DNA of 64,000 nucleotides from Deminuibacter soli (GCF_003412455.1 NZ_QTJU01000001.1:434001-498000), one strand, 5' to 3'. Positions 37,849 to 48,800 are shown, numbered from the stretch's first letter. Translations and numbers: made by a program. The notes: a model not told the origin generated them from the sequence alone.

Positions 37849-38266
37849 ATGAAAAAATGGACATGGCTAACCGTTCCAATTGTTGTATGCGCAATCTTGT
37901 TCGCTTGGCCGGAAAAACACTACTGTCGAAGTTAACAATGGTAACGTACAAGCGAAATTATCAGAGCTACTAACCCCAAACACCGCGAGAAAAATTCTAC
38001 TTTCAAAACAGCAGGTTATAAAGGACAACAACTTTCATTTGCTAATTTCCATGGTCAAAAAGTATCAACAGCCCTTCCAGCATGGGATGATGCAATTTCC
38101 TTCAAAAATGATTCTTCCATTTGGTTAGAGATGCCCTTCAAATTTTCAAATTCAAACTCCCCCAACATCATTTTTAAAGAAGAAAAAAGGAGTTTTTGGG
38201 GCCCTTTAGCTGTAATTGATTTTTGTATAAATTACGTGCATGGAAATTTTAGACTATTTGGGTAGC
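37849..38266 (+). pseudogene. Frameshifted secreted-protein gene
   Basis: An ATG at 37849 opens a signal-like peptide (MKKWTWLTVPIVVCAILFA) that stops after 28 codons. A second frame carries VEVNNGNVQAKLSELL. A third carries HREKNSTFKTAGYKGQQLSF, LPAWDDAISFKNDSSIWLEM and so on to a stop at about 38266. Together they resemble the N-terminal part of a Bacteroidota lipoprotein family with the pattern PxWDxA followed by a pro-Tyr/Phe-rich beta region. Two frameshifts mark it as dead. Confidence 0.5.
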
Positions 38267-38692
38267 GCTCAACACATGGCAGATTTTGTCAACGCTCACT
38301 TTGAGCCTTATTTACTGAATAAATACAGTCGTCTCGCAAAAAATTCTCCAGTGATTTCGCTGGAAGCGAACAAGGTTGCAAGCGTTATTGACCTTACATT
38401 CCTTGCTAGGCCGATTTTGGAACTGTATGCTTTCATAGACGAAAAGACAACCGCCATTCATGTTATTACTCAATTTAATAAGATTTTTTTTAAAGACTTG
38501 TTGGCGAAAATGGATCATTTGATTCATCCGGATTTTGAAACATTGCAATCTGGAGATTTTGATTTTATAGAGTTCAGGTCAAATTCTTTGAAGGTATATG
38601 TTTTCCGTACCCATCGAATTGCAAACGAGGTTTGTATCACTATCTCAAACGTTGAACGAGCTCATTTGATCTCCCAGGAAGTACTTAGATAA
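38240..38692 (+). CDS. Hypothetical protein in AT-rich island
   Basis: A 150-residue, apparently intact soluble protein (pattern of mixed helices and strands, no signal peptide, no membrane span). I recognise no family. Its codon use is AT-rich like the rest of the island. A strong terminator follows at 38732, which supports that it is expressed. It overlaps the tail of the preceding pseudogene in another frame. Confidence 0.6.
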   Translation: MEILDYLGSAQHMADFVNAHFEPYLLNKYSRLAKNSPVISLEANKVASVIDLTFLARPILELYAFIDEKTTAIHVITQFNKIFFKDLLAKMDHLIHPDFETLQSGDFDFIEFRSNSLKVYVFRTHRIANEVCITISNVERAHLISQEVLR

Positions 38693-38731
38693 CATTATTG
38701 TGCTTCGCCAAAGAAGCCTGCAAAGGATGAA

Positions 38732-38768
38732 GGGTGGCCCGAACATTTTTGGGGCCACCCTTTCTTTA
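38732..38768 (+). terminator. Terminator of the island hypothetical gene
   Basis: Arms GGGTGGCCC (38732-38740) and GGGCCACCC (38752-38760), followed by TTTCTTT. Confidence 0.85.
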
Positions 38769-39002
38769 CTTTTGAATTCTACCCAGACCGGTGCAACGAT
38801 GTTGCTATGTCTCAATTCACTTATTCTCGGATAATCTATTATGCCGATTTTGATTGCCTAAATATTTGTTTTTTAGATTCACATTAATCACTTCAAATAC
38901 AGAATAACCCATTGCCAAAATTTAATGTTAGAAACAGAATCATCTATATCAATTTAAACTTATATTTATTTTTCTTAATTCGAGTTCTAACAAACCAAAC
39001 TT

Positions 39003-39587
39003 ATGAGAAAAATGACCACTCAATTTATTGCGTTTGTATGCATTCTTTCGATTGCATTGATCGCGATAGAATGTAAAAAGAGCGATTCAACCGCTACCCC
39101 TCCAACGGCTATCAACCCAGTCCAAGCCAAGCTCCATTCAGCATTTGACACGCACAGTGCGGACCAAGATTTTTCTACAAAACTTCGCGGAGATACTAGC
39201 TTGAAATGGATGCCCAATTGGGATGGTACGACCTCTTCAAAAAAGGGTGATTCAATTACCTATTTTACACCGTTAATCCCCCAATTATTTATCAATGGTC
39301 AAGAAAATCGCTCGATAACTTTTAAGGTAGAGAATACAGCGAAGTATTTAATCGCCTATACTTATGATACAACATGCCAAATATTTCTTGGCACATATAC
39401 TTCGCTGGATTCTGCCAACACGAGTTATGACAGCCCTGACTTCTTCAACGCATTTAGTGGAACACTTACCATAAGAGATCTTGCTACCAACCTAAGCTCC
39501 TATTATATATATTCAAATGGAAAAGTGACTGGCCGGTCTGCCGGCCGTAATGGCCGATATATAGAGAAGAGTGCGAATGCCTTCTAA
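39003..39587 (+). CDS. Lipoprotein, probably truncated at the C-terminus
   Basis: A 194-residue lipoprotein (lipobox ALIAIEC, then KKSD). The body includes LKWMPNWDGTTSSKKGDSIT, a pattern similar to the pseudogene at 37.8 kb, so both probably belong to one family. Beyond the stop the same frame continues with NTCGVPTTTTQCGNAYDL. One frame over, VCQQV-stop-VDDPDVPSGGG-C appears, a typical Cys/Gly-rich tail of the family with a TAG in place of a Trp codon. The C-terminal domain therefore seems lost. Confidence 0.6.
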   Translation: MRKMTTQFIAFVCILSIALIAIECKKSDSTATPPTAINPVQAKLHSAFDTHSADQDFSTKLRGDTSLKWMPNWDGTTSSKKGDSITYFTPLIPQLFINGQENRSITFKVENTAKYLIAYTYDTTCQIFLGTYTSLDSANTSYDSPDFFNAFSGTLTIRDLATNLSSYYIYSNGKVTGRSAGRNGRYIEKSANAF

Positions 39588-39810
39588 ATTAACACTTGCG
39601 GAGTTCCCACTACAACCACACAATGCGGCAATGCCTATGACCTAACGTTCACCACAATTCAAAAGTCTGTCAGCAGGTATAGGTAGACGATCCAGATGTA
39701 CCCAGTGGCGGCGGTTGCTCTTGTCCTCTGCAGCAATTGGGCAGTCTAAAGACGTTTCGGGAATGTATCGACATATCGCTACGACTTTAATCGGGTAATT
39801 GCTACAGATA

Positions 39811-40017
39811 TCACTCATCTAGTCTATCCACGGCAATACGCTGACTTATGTTTGCACTGATGCCCGATTCCCGTATGTTGCCATACAATTGTTTCACCGA
39901 TACGTCAACCAGATAAAGGACTTTACGCATGTTAACGCGAATCGCCTGATCATCCGGATCAAGGCTAAAAAATAATTGGTGAATACTTTTACTTGATCGC
40001 GGGCCTCTATAGGAATA
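39811..40017 (-). other. Open fragment of unknown origin
   Basis: A 68-codon open stretch on the minus strand, with SIHQLFFSLDPDDQAIRVN and MRKVLYLVDVSVKQLYGNIR in good helical character. It has no clear start and an upstream stop. Probably another decayed element gene; not recognised. Confidence 0.3.
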
Positions 40018-40072
40018 TTATCTTTTCGGTCGGCTGCTTACGGCATCAGCAGATCAAAATAGATAACTGGTT

Positions 40073-40107
40073 AAAAAAAAGCCGGTCAGATACCAGATCT
40101 GCCGGCT
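40073..40107 (-). terminator. Terminator of the susC-susD-LamG operon
   Basis: On the minus strand AGCCGGCAGAT and ATCTGACCGGCT form the stem (one bulge), followed by eight T. It lies 50 bases after the stop of the LamG gene. Confidence 0.8.
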
Positions 40108-40155
40108 ATCGCTGATGGGCTGTCCTGACGAATGACCCGCTTTCAGCAAACCAGA

Positions 40156-43100
40156 TTATTGGATGATGATTTTAAAAGTTTGTATACCTGTTTGCGTATC
40201 CACGCGCACCAGGTAAATTCCTGTAGATACTGTTGGTATTGTCAGCTGCGCTCGGTTATTACCTGCTGCCAGTGATACAGTCCGGCCAACAAGGGCCTTT
40301 CCACTCATGTCATAGAGTGTTATTCTTGCGACGGTTGATGTTTTACTAGAAAGCTGAATAACCAGTTTTTCCTGCTGATGTACAGGATTGGGAAAAACTG
40401 TTAACAGCGATATTGACTGTTCTGCAGAATCTTTTGCAGTCACTAATTTACTCGTCGCTACAGTGTTCATTACCCTGGCTTCGGCGCAACCGGCTGTACC
40501 GGAGAGTTGGATGCCATTGACATAGGAGGCACTCATTAGTCTGCCGATATAGGAAGTAGACAACCCGGCTGTAGCCACTGTGTCAATGCTTCCATTATCC
40601 AACGGCCAATAAAGCACCAGGTTTGAGACGTTGGGATGACAATTTCCCAATACCTTGTCTTTCCAGCTCATTATCGTGGAATCTGCCAATGCCTGTGACC
40701 ACACCCGCACTTCATCAACGGTTCCGTCCAGGTAAGTTGAAGAATTTGCCACCGTGGAGGAACCTGCCACAAAATCAACAGTCGTAGTAGCACTACTGGT
40801 CGGCATTGTAGCGGCAAAAGTGAGTGGTTGGGAAATTCCATTAATGAAAATCTTTAGCTTACCGGCATTGGAACTTTGCGTTCCATCAAATACCGCTGCA
40901 AGATGATACCACTGACCGGTAGTGACCGCTCCGGCAGCCGTATATCCATAGCTGGAGCCGTTTCCATTGGCCACAATCATGTATACCCGGCCATCTGTGT
41001 TTACAGTCAAAGTGGTTCTGGTAGTGTTGGTTGCATTTTTAGACACAATAGAATTCCACGCGCCGATCGTATTAAGGTTTACCCAGGCTTCCATGGTGAA
41101 TTTGCTGGCACCATTCAGCTGGGTAACATTGCCTCCGTCAATAATGCCATTGTTTACCCGAACAGCCCCCGCACCGGTACAACTGCTGATATCCGATGCC
41201 TGTGAGCTGGCCAGGTAATAACCATTCGTAATGGTGCCTGTATAAGCAGTACCTAATCCGGCCTGCGCCTTTGATGACTGGGTGATGTCATCTAACGGCC
41301 AGTAAACTACCAGACTGCTAATATTGGGATGACAGTTTCCTAATTGTCTGTCCTTCCAACCTGCAATGGTTCCTGCCGGTAATGCATCCTTCCACACCCT
41401 GACTTCATCGATCATGCCATCTACATAAGTACCGGAAGCCGCAACAGTGGAAGATCCTGCCACAAAATCCACAGCGGTATTTGCCGCGGTTGAAGGCATG
41501 GTGGCTGCAAACGTAAGGGATTGAGATACCCCGTTTACATAAATTTTTACCTTGTCCCCGTTTGCACTTTGACTGCCATCAAAAACACCCGCTACATGGT
41601 ACCATTTGCCGGTTGTGATTACACCGGCTGCTGTATAGCCATAACTGCTTCCATTTCCATTGGCAACAATCAGGTAAACCTTTCCATCTGCATTTACCGT
41701 CATCGTGGTCCTGGCCGTGTTGGTAGCGTTTTTGGATACGATAGAGTTCCAGGCGCCAATCGTATTGAATTTAACCCAGGCTTCCATCGTGAACTTCTGC
41801 GTACCATTGAGCTCCGTGACATTCCCTCCATCGATAATGCCTGCATTTACTTTTACCGCATTGGTGGTACCTGTGGCAGCTGCGGTCGCCGCATGTTTCC
41901 AATAAAACAGGTCTGCTTTACCACCTTCCAGCGTATCAGTCATATGGTAGTGCGTGGCACTATCATGTACCAATGACACCATTTCAACCACTCCATCACT
42001 TCTTCTGACGCGATACAGCGTATCTGGACTATTGGCGCCAAAGTCTATGGACAAGGTGATTTTTTGTATTGCCTGGTTGGCTTTACCAGCCGTTGTATCC
42101 GTGGTAAGGCCACTGGTGCCAAGCGCATGGCAGCAACCGTTGGATTTAACCAGGCCATTCATCAACATGAAATAACGGGTGTCGACAGCCGGCACCGGTG
42201 ACATGGTTATTCCCGGTGTGTTGTTGATTCCATCCACGGGCCTAAAATACCCCAGTGCCACATCCCCTCTTAGCCCATTATTGGTACCTGCCACAAGGTT
42301 AACTGCTGTTACCGCTTTTACATAAGGGTCGGCTGATGCATCAAAAGCCGCAATGCCGGCTGGCATCGCGTTGGCCGCGGCCGTATCACCGGAAGTATGC
42401 AAGCCAGGTATGAAACGCACATCTGTAGTTTGCAGGCGCGATAAGTGAGGCGACAACTGCTTTAACTCCTTTCCCAGACTGGCATACTGCCAATACTGGG
42501 GTGTGGGAACTCCATTACTGGTCCAGAAAAAAGTGTTCATATCTTCGCGGATATAGCGAAATATATTTAGCCATTTGGCTCCCATCAACAGATAACTGTA
42601 CATGCCAACATTGAACTCCGATTCGGAAGGAATATAACTGTACCGCACACCGTTCCAGGTACCCTGGTAGCCCTGCAGGTAAGCACCAAATAAAATAGGC
42701 GATTTGCCCGTTCCGTCCCAACCTTCCAGGGCTAGCTTCCTATATGTTACCATATCTCCCAGTATCACACCATACGAAGTACCGGGGCCAGGGGACCGGT
42801 TAATGTAAAAATTGTAGAAGTCATAGGTCATAATATCCGGGTGTGCCGTCTGCATGTAGCTACGCAATTGTGATTCCGACCATTGGTTGATATATTGATT
42901 GCTATGCACCAGTACATCCGGGTATTTGCTGTGGAAAATATTGAACCAGTTTTTCCAGTAAGTGACGTTGGTAGAACCATTGGCGTCCTCATCACCTATA
43001 CAAACGGAATAACACTTGTCAACGTTGGCCGTTTGCAGAGAATTAAGTACTCCATTACTTTGCTCAAAGGCAGATGGCCCCCGAAGCGTGCCACTGTACT

Positions 43101-43878
43101 GGGAATGGCCATAGGTACGGGCAAGGCTCCAGTAAAGACCTGGATCCGCTTGATTGAGCGTGTAATTGTAGTAGGGAGGTTCGTAATAACTGGGTGCGGT
43201 GATCTGTGAATTCTGTAATTCTGTAAGCGAGGGGCTTCCACCACCTGTCGTTGGTTCAATATAGTTAGATACCCCCGGTTGTGTAAGCAGCGTGGCTAGT
43301 GTGCTGCCGGTAAACGCATTATCAGAGACAAATAAATAGAAGCCATGCATTTGCAATACGCAACAATCCGTACGATTCCAGATTACCACTGAATCGATCT
43401 GTACAGAACTGCCCAGATCTATTTGCCACCAGGGCTCCATCTCGGCATTGCCAGTAACGGTTTGCGCAATGGACCCGTTAGCCAGCACGCCATCGGTATT
43501 GCCATCAACCGCGCGGTCACTGGTAGTGGTGCTACTAGCTGTTGAAGATTGCGAGGTGCTTTTGCCTGGAGCAATATTATTACCCCCGCTAAAAACTTGT
43601 AATTCGGCCAGGTTCAGGTTCTCTGTAAAAGGCAGCTGCAGCCGCAGGTACCTGCCAGTCCTTCCTACCGAAAGTTTAAGATTGGTAAAACCACTTCCCA
43701 TGGGATTGTGATCGGTATACAGCCAAGATTGCATTTGTATACCTTTTTGAATAATGACCTGGTTTTGATGGGTCATCGTTTGAGCGTGTAATAGACCGCT
43801 GGCCATTACCAGTAGTCCAAGCAATAGCCGGGATGGGCTATTGCCATGCCTGCCCTTCAAAGAGAAGCATTGTTTCAT
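40156..43878 (-). CDS. Secreted discoidin/LamG protein with GH-like central domain and type IX tail
   Basis: A 1240-residue secreted protein. In order: signal peptide (to about 33); F5/8 type C (discoidin) carbohydrate-binding region (about 60-200, with NIAPGKSTSQSS, RAVDGNTDG and WWQIDLGSSVQIDSVVIWNR); a central domain (about 225-570) whose alternating strands and helices (PDIMTYDFYNFYI, SPILFGAYLQGYQGTW, MGAKWLNIFRYI) suggest a TIM-barrel glycosidase-like fold; two LamG-like jellyroll modules (about 675-850 and 905-1080) that are very alike; and a C-terminal type IX sorting domain (about 1150-1240, VFPNPV to TFKIIIQ). No known GH family can be assigned by eye. Third gene after susC and susD. 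Confidence 0.82.
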   Translation of the reverse strand: MKQCFSLKGRHGNSPSRLLLGLLVMASGLLHAQTMTHQNQVIIQKGIQMQSWLYTDHNPMGSGFTNLKLSVGRTGRYLRLQLPFTENLNLAELQVFSGGNNIAPGKSTSQSSTASSTTTSDRAVDGNTDGVLANGSIAQTVTGNAEMEPWWQIDLGSSVQIDSVVIWNRTDCCVLQMHGFYLFVSDNAFTGSTLATLLTQPGVSNYIEPTTGGGSPSLTELQNSQITAPSYYEPPYYNYTLNQADPGLYWSLARTYGHSQYSGTLRGPSAFEQSNGVLNSLQTANVDKCYSVCIGDEDANGSTNVTYWKNWFNIFHSKYPDVLVHSNQYINQWSESQLRSYMQTAHPDIMTYDFYNFYINRSPGPGTSYGVILGDMVTYRKLALEGWDGTGKSPILFGAYLQGYQGTWNGVRYSYIPSESEFNVGMYSYLLMGAKWLNIFRYIREDMNTFFWTSNGVPTPQYWQYASLGKELKQLSPHLSRLQTTDVRFIPGLHTSGDTAAANAMPAGIAAFDASADPYVKAVTAVNLVAGTNNGLRGDVALGYFRPVDGINNTPGITMSPVPAVDTRYFMLMNGLVKSNGCCHALGTSGLTTDTTAGKANQAIQKITLSIDFGANSPDTLYRVRRSDGVVEMVSLVHDSATHYHMTDTLEGGKADLFYWKHAATAAATGTTNAVKVNAGIIDGGNVTELNGTQKFTMEAWVKFNTIGAWNSIVSKNATNTARTTMTVNADGKVYLIVANGNGSSYGYTAAGVITTGKWYHVAGVFDGSQSANGDKVKIYVNGVSQSLTFAATMPSTAANTAVDFVAGSSTVAASGTYVDGMIDEVRVWKDALPAGTIAGWKDRQLGNCHPNISSLVVYWPLDDITQSSKAQAGLGTAYTGTITNGYYLASSQASDISSCTGAGAVRVNNGIIDGGNVTQLNGASKFTMEAWVNLNTIGAWNSIVSKNATNTTRTTLTVNTDGRVYMIVANGNGSSYGYTAAGAVTTGQWYHLAAVFDGTQSSNAGKLKIFINGISQPLTFAATMPTSSATTTVDFVAGSSTVANSSTYLDGTVDEVRVWSQALADSTIMSWKDKVLGNCHPNVSNLVLYWPLDNGSIDTVATAGLSTSYIGRLMSASYVNGIQLSGTAGCAEARVMNTVATSKLVTAKDSAEQSISLLTVFPNPVHQQEKLVIQLSSKTSTVARITLYDMSGKALVGRTVSLAAGNNRAQLTIPTVSTGIYLVRVDTQTGIQTFKIIIQ

Positions 43879-44107
43879 ATTCTTTGTTTTTTGGTGTGAG
43901 ATAAGGAGCTAAATCCCGCGAGGGCAATGCGCTATACACACAACCTTACCAGGGCCAGCAAGAGGCCTGGTAGGTATCCTGGAAAGAAAAATGCTTCGCG
44001 GAAAAAACGAATTGATGATAGAAAGGGGGGACATAGGATAGCAGTTGAGAAGCAAAGCAACTGCAGCAGGGCCATAGGCTAGCCACAGTTGCTATCAGGG
44101 ATTAATG

Positions 44108-45865
44108 TTACTGCCATCCGGGATTCTGGGTCAGGCTTTTATTGAGTTGAAGCTGATCCAGGGGTATAGGAGATAAGTAATCACGGTTCACATTAAAATG
44201 GAAACCGCCTGCTAATGGGGCAATGTTTTGATAGATTTCAATGTAACCAGCAGCATCTACCGGGTACTTAGCCAATGCAGAAGCGGCTGCTAAGGTGGTG
44301 AACTGGGCCTTTTTCGCGCCCTTTGGCTTCCAACCCACCAATACTTTGTCAGCAGCTGCCCACCGGTTGATATCATCGTGCCTGAAACCTTCGCATGCCA
44401 ATTCCACTCTTCGTTCACGGCGTACCTCATTGATAATCCCACTCAGTGTCGGAAAGGTCCATTTGGGGTCTGTGATAATACCTGCCAGGTTGAGGTTGGG
44501 CATAGCAACCCGCTGGCGCAACTTATTAATACTCTTGTCCAGGTCTGCCTGGGAAATCGTACCCAGTTCAGCCTTTGCCTCAGCGTAGTTAAGCAGCACT
44601 TCTGCGTAGCGATACAGAATTAATCCCGTAATGCCAACGTCTTGTGCGTATTGCTGGTAGTAATCCGGATTATGTCCTTTGTACGTTTGATAACCTGTTG
44701 GGCAACTTGCTGTGCCGCCGCCATCTAATTCCGGTACCGTAAATAACGTAACAGCACCACTCGGAGCGTTGTTGGTGATAATGTGTTTACCATCCGGCAC
44801 ATAGATCGTCTGGGCCAGGCGCGGGTCACGGTTGGTTACAACCATTGTCAGGGAATCATCTCCTTTATACAGTGCGCTACGGGAAATAGGTTGCCCATCA
44901 ACGCACAGGTAACTGTCCACCAAGTCCTTCGTAACACCACGGGCAGCACCAGCCAACGTGTACCGCGCCCAGTTCTGTGTGATAATACCTACCTGGTAAC
45001 GGCGCCAGAACATGACTTCCTTACTGCTGCTAAAATCCGTCTGGTTAAAAAGATTCCAATAGCCATTGGCAGCGCCCACATTGTCAAGGGAAAATACGCC
45101 TGCGTCAATTAACGTACCGGCCACCTGTGCAGCCTTGTTTAAATATTTGCTGCCATCTGATCCTGCCACGCCAAAGGGAGTACCGGCATGATATTTTTCC
45201 CAGGTACCCTCGTACAGGGCAACCCGTGACGCTAAGGCCATAGCAAGTTCTTTGTACACGCGGGAAGTAGCCGCTTTTGACTTCGCAGGTAAATAGCTGA
45301 TCGCGCTATCCAGGTCAGCAATGATCGAATCAGCAATAATTGTCCGGCTAACCCTGGCCGCATACAAGGCCGGATCATCCAATTGCAAAACCGGTTGATT
45401 TATCCATGGCAAATCGCCAAAGGTTTTGAGCATATTGAAATAAAACTGCGCGCGGAAAAACCTGGCTTCACCCACGTAGGGGGCAACGCTGGTCCAGGGT
45501 GCACTTACCCGGCTGTAATGGGTCAGCAAATAATTGATATTACGCAGGCTGGTCCACGTCCATCCACCACCGGAAGGCGGCACCACCGCTTCACCGTTCA
45601 TAGTGGTATTGTATCCATCCCCCTGTATCTGGTTATCACTGCCCTGGTCTGCATCCAGGCCATAGATCCCAATGGTACCGTAGCCGGTATAAGAAGGAAA
45701 CTCTGTATTGTAAAAGTTATTGCAGTATAACTGCAGGTCATTGGGTGACTTCCAGAACTCCGCGTCACTTACATTAGACAACGGCGCTCTTTCCAAAAAA
45801 TCTTTTTTACAGGACGTTAGCGCCAGCGCCAGTGCACCGTAAAACAGTATATTGAGTTTTTTCAT
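44108..45865 (-). CDS. SusD/RagB family outer-membrane lipoprotein
   Basis: A 585-residue surface lipoprotein that captures substrate for the SusC pore. The lipobox is LALTSC, then KKDFLERAPLSNVSDAEFW, a standard SusD beginning. Tetratricopeptide-like helices and RYAEVLLNYAEAKAELG, RRERRVELACEGFRHDDINRW (the RxRE-ExRxD signature) follow, ending in PIPLDQLQLNKSLTQNPGW. The start is ATG at 45865, 18 bases after the susC stop. The 229 bases between this gene and the LamG gene carry no gene. Confidence 0.93.
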   Translation of the reverse strand: MKKLNILFYGALALALTSCKKDFLERAPLSNVSDAEFWKSPNDLQLYCNNFYNTEFPSYTGYGTIGIYGLDADQGSDNQIQGDGYNTTMNGEAVVPPSGGGWTWTSLRNINYLLTHYSRVSAPWTSVAPYVGEARFFRAQFYFNMLKTFGDLPWINQPVLQLDDPALYAARVSRTIIADSIIADLDSAISYLPAKSKAATSRVYKELAMALASRVALYEGTWEKYHAGTPFGVAGSDGSKYLNKAAQVAGTLIDAGVFSLDNVGAANGYWNLFNQTDFSSSKEVMFWRRYQVGIITQNWARYTLAGAARGVTKDLVDSYLCVDGQPISRSALYKGDDSLTMVVTNRDPRLAQTIYVPDGKHIITNNAPSGAVTLFTVPELDGGGTASCPTGYQTYKGHNPDYYQQYAQDVGITGLILYRYAEVLLNYAEAKAELGTISQADLDKSINKLRQRVAMPNLNLAGIITDPKWTFPTLSGIINEVRRERRVELACEGFRHDDINRWAAADKVLVGWKPKGAKKAQFTTLAAASALAKYPVDAAGYIEIYQNIAPLAGGFHFNVNRDYLSPIPLDQLQLNKSLTQNPGWQ

Positions 45866-45883
45866 AAAATCGTATTTCAAGCA

Positions 45884-48800
45884 TTAAAAGGTTACGTTAA
45901 CGCCACAGGAAAAGGACCTTTGCAGCGGATAAATCTTACCGTCGCTGATAGATAGTTCCGGATCCATGGTCTTAATCAGCCTGGTAAATGTTGCCAGGTT
46001 TTCCACGCCGGCAAAAATGCGCGCCCGTTTGATGTAAGCCGCAGAAGAAAGCCTGATCGGCAGCGTATAACCCAACTGCACATTTTTGATGCGCAGATAT
46101 GCCGCATTCTGTAAATAGCGGTCTGTAACCTGCTGGTTTTTGGCAATCTCAGTATTCATATATGGCCTTGCGAAATACCCGCTGGGATGATAAGTGGTCC
46201 AGGTATTGTTGATCTGCGCGGTAAAAGGCGAACTTTGAAACTCACTACTCTGCATACCCCAGAAATAATTGGAGTTGATAAACGCATCTCGCTTGGCGAC
46301 ACCTTGCGCAAAGGCATTGAAATCAAAATTTTTCCAGTTCAGATCAATACCAAAGCCAAACTGGTAGCGTGGCGTATTGTTGCCAATTACATGCATGTCA
46401 CCGGAATTGGTAGCTGTGTTGGCTCCATAGTCAATTCGGCCACTCTTGTCGCGGTCAATGTAATGTACATCCCCTTCCTGCCAGCGGCCTGTCCAGAACT
46501 GTGCTGGTAAAGCCTGGCCCAGGTTCTTGTTATTGTAAAGCCCGTCAGAACTATAGCCCCAGATCTCGCCCATTTTTTGGCCGGCATACCAGGTGGACAG
46601 CAGTTTAGTGGGATTGGGGTACTTCACCACTTTGCCGGTGTAGTCAGATAAGGTGGCCCTGATGCCATATCCTACTTTTCCAATGTGATCACGCCACTGA
46701 ACTGTAACTTCATAACCTTTGGTCTGAATGGTGGTGTTGTTGGCTTGCGGTACGCCCGTACCCAACACAGCCGGCAGTACCACGGAAGGACCAGCAAAAT
46801 CTTTTGCATTGCGCACATACCAGTCGTACCGTACGTTCAACCGGTGATTGAGCAAACTGGCGTCCAAACCCAAATCATAAGAAGTGGTTGTTACCCAGGT
46901 CAGCTCATTGTTTACCAGCGGGGGCAGACCTACCGAAGCCTGTTGGCTGGTGCCAAACAGCCAGTTATTGCTGGTCGGTGCCGAAGTAGCTAAACTGGGA
47001 TAGAACGGATACCAGGTAGACACACTGGCCACCCCCAGGAAACTTTGGTCGCCCTGGCTACCATAAGAACCACGGATCTTCAACGCATCGATAGTCTTTG
47101 CCACACCACCTTTCCAAAAGCCCTCTTTGTCTATATTCCAACCAGCCGAAACACCCGGGTAGAACTTCCAGCGTACATCCTTTAAAAAACGTGAAGTGCC
47201 ATCATAACGGCCATTGAACTCTACCAGGTACTTTTCTTTGAAGTTGTAATTGAAACGACCAAAATACCCCTGTACTGCAAGCTCCCTGTTTTCATCACTG
47301 ATCGTTGCCGTAGGATTGTAGGTAGTATTCAGCGAAGGAATGTCATCAGAGTAAAGATTATTGTTGCTGGCGCCAAAAGCAGTATAAGTTGTCAGTTCGC
47401 GCACAAAACCAGCCAGCAGTTTCATGTTGTGATTGCCAAAGCTTTTTTCGTAAGAAGAATAAAGGTTGGCAATGGTATGTTCATTACGGTTGCTGTTCCG
47501 GCTAAAACTATTGGGAGTTGATCCGCTCATGGGAGACAAGGTGCCGCTGGGCAGCTTGGTGTAAAGCGTCTTTACCTGGCTGCTTTGGTTGTTAAAGATG
47601 CCATCAAAAGTGTAATTGCTTACGATCTCCCAACCCTTAGCGGGTTTTAAGTTCACCTCACCGGTAACGATCGCATCATCTTCTGTTTGAATCACCCGGC
47701 CACCATTTTTCATCAATAAAATGTCACCGGGGTCAGAATAGCCGCCGTCAGGGTTTTTCAATGCAACGTTGGGAAACTTACGTGCTATCTGGTGCATGTA
47801 GTTACCACCTGTTCTGCCCGCATAGGTATTGGGTGTATTATTGATGGAGCGGGCCAGCATACTGCGCAGGCCAATCGTCATCCAGTTGGTCACGGTACTA
47901 CTCAGGTTAGCACGTACACTGTAGCGTTTATAATCGTCATTGCCGTAGTTGTACAGACCACTGTGGTCATTGTAACCCAGCCCCACATAATAAGTGGAGT
48001 TATTGCCGCCGCCATTAATGCCCAGGTTGTGCTGTTGGCTGGTAGCGAAATCTTTGAAATACACTTTAAACCAATCGTGGTTAGCATTTCCCTCAAACCA
48101 GGATCCCCATGCATCCGCACCTGTCTTGGTAGGCACTGTTTCTGTTGAGATTTTGCCAGACTGGTAATCTTTCATGCGCTGGATTACATCATCGGTAAAA
48201 GCCAGTCCACGTCCTGCATTGGTGAACGCCTCATTGTAAATCTTTGCAAAGTCCAATGAGTTGACCATTTTAGGCAAACCGATAGGTTGCGCAAAAGCAA
48301 TGTTATTGGTATAGGTGATGCTTGGTGGTGCATTCTTCCTGCCTTTTTTGGTATTGATCAGGATCACACCATAAGGAGCGCTGGAACCGTAAATGGCAGC
48401 AGATGCAGCATCTTTCAATACCGAAATGCTTTCTACGTCTGCCGGATTTACCGAGTTGATATCACCGCCCTGCACCCCATCGATTACCACCAACGGCCCA
48501 CCCGTTACACCCAAACCAGTATAGCCACGAATGTTAATGGTTTGTGTAGCGTTGGGAGCTCCGCCTGCCGTGGTGGTTACCACATTCAGGCCGGCAATCT
48601 CACCCTGTAAGCCTTGCGCAATACGGGTAATTGGCCGGTCGGCCATGACTTTCCCTGACACCTGGTCTACCGCACCGGTGAGGTTAACCTGCTTCTGACT
48701 GCCATAACCCACTACTACCACTTCATCAAGCGCCTTGGTAGCAGACTGGATATGAACAGGCGCCATCGCCGCGCTTATTACTGTGGCAATTTGCTCCTGA

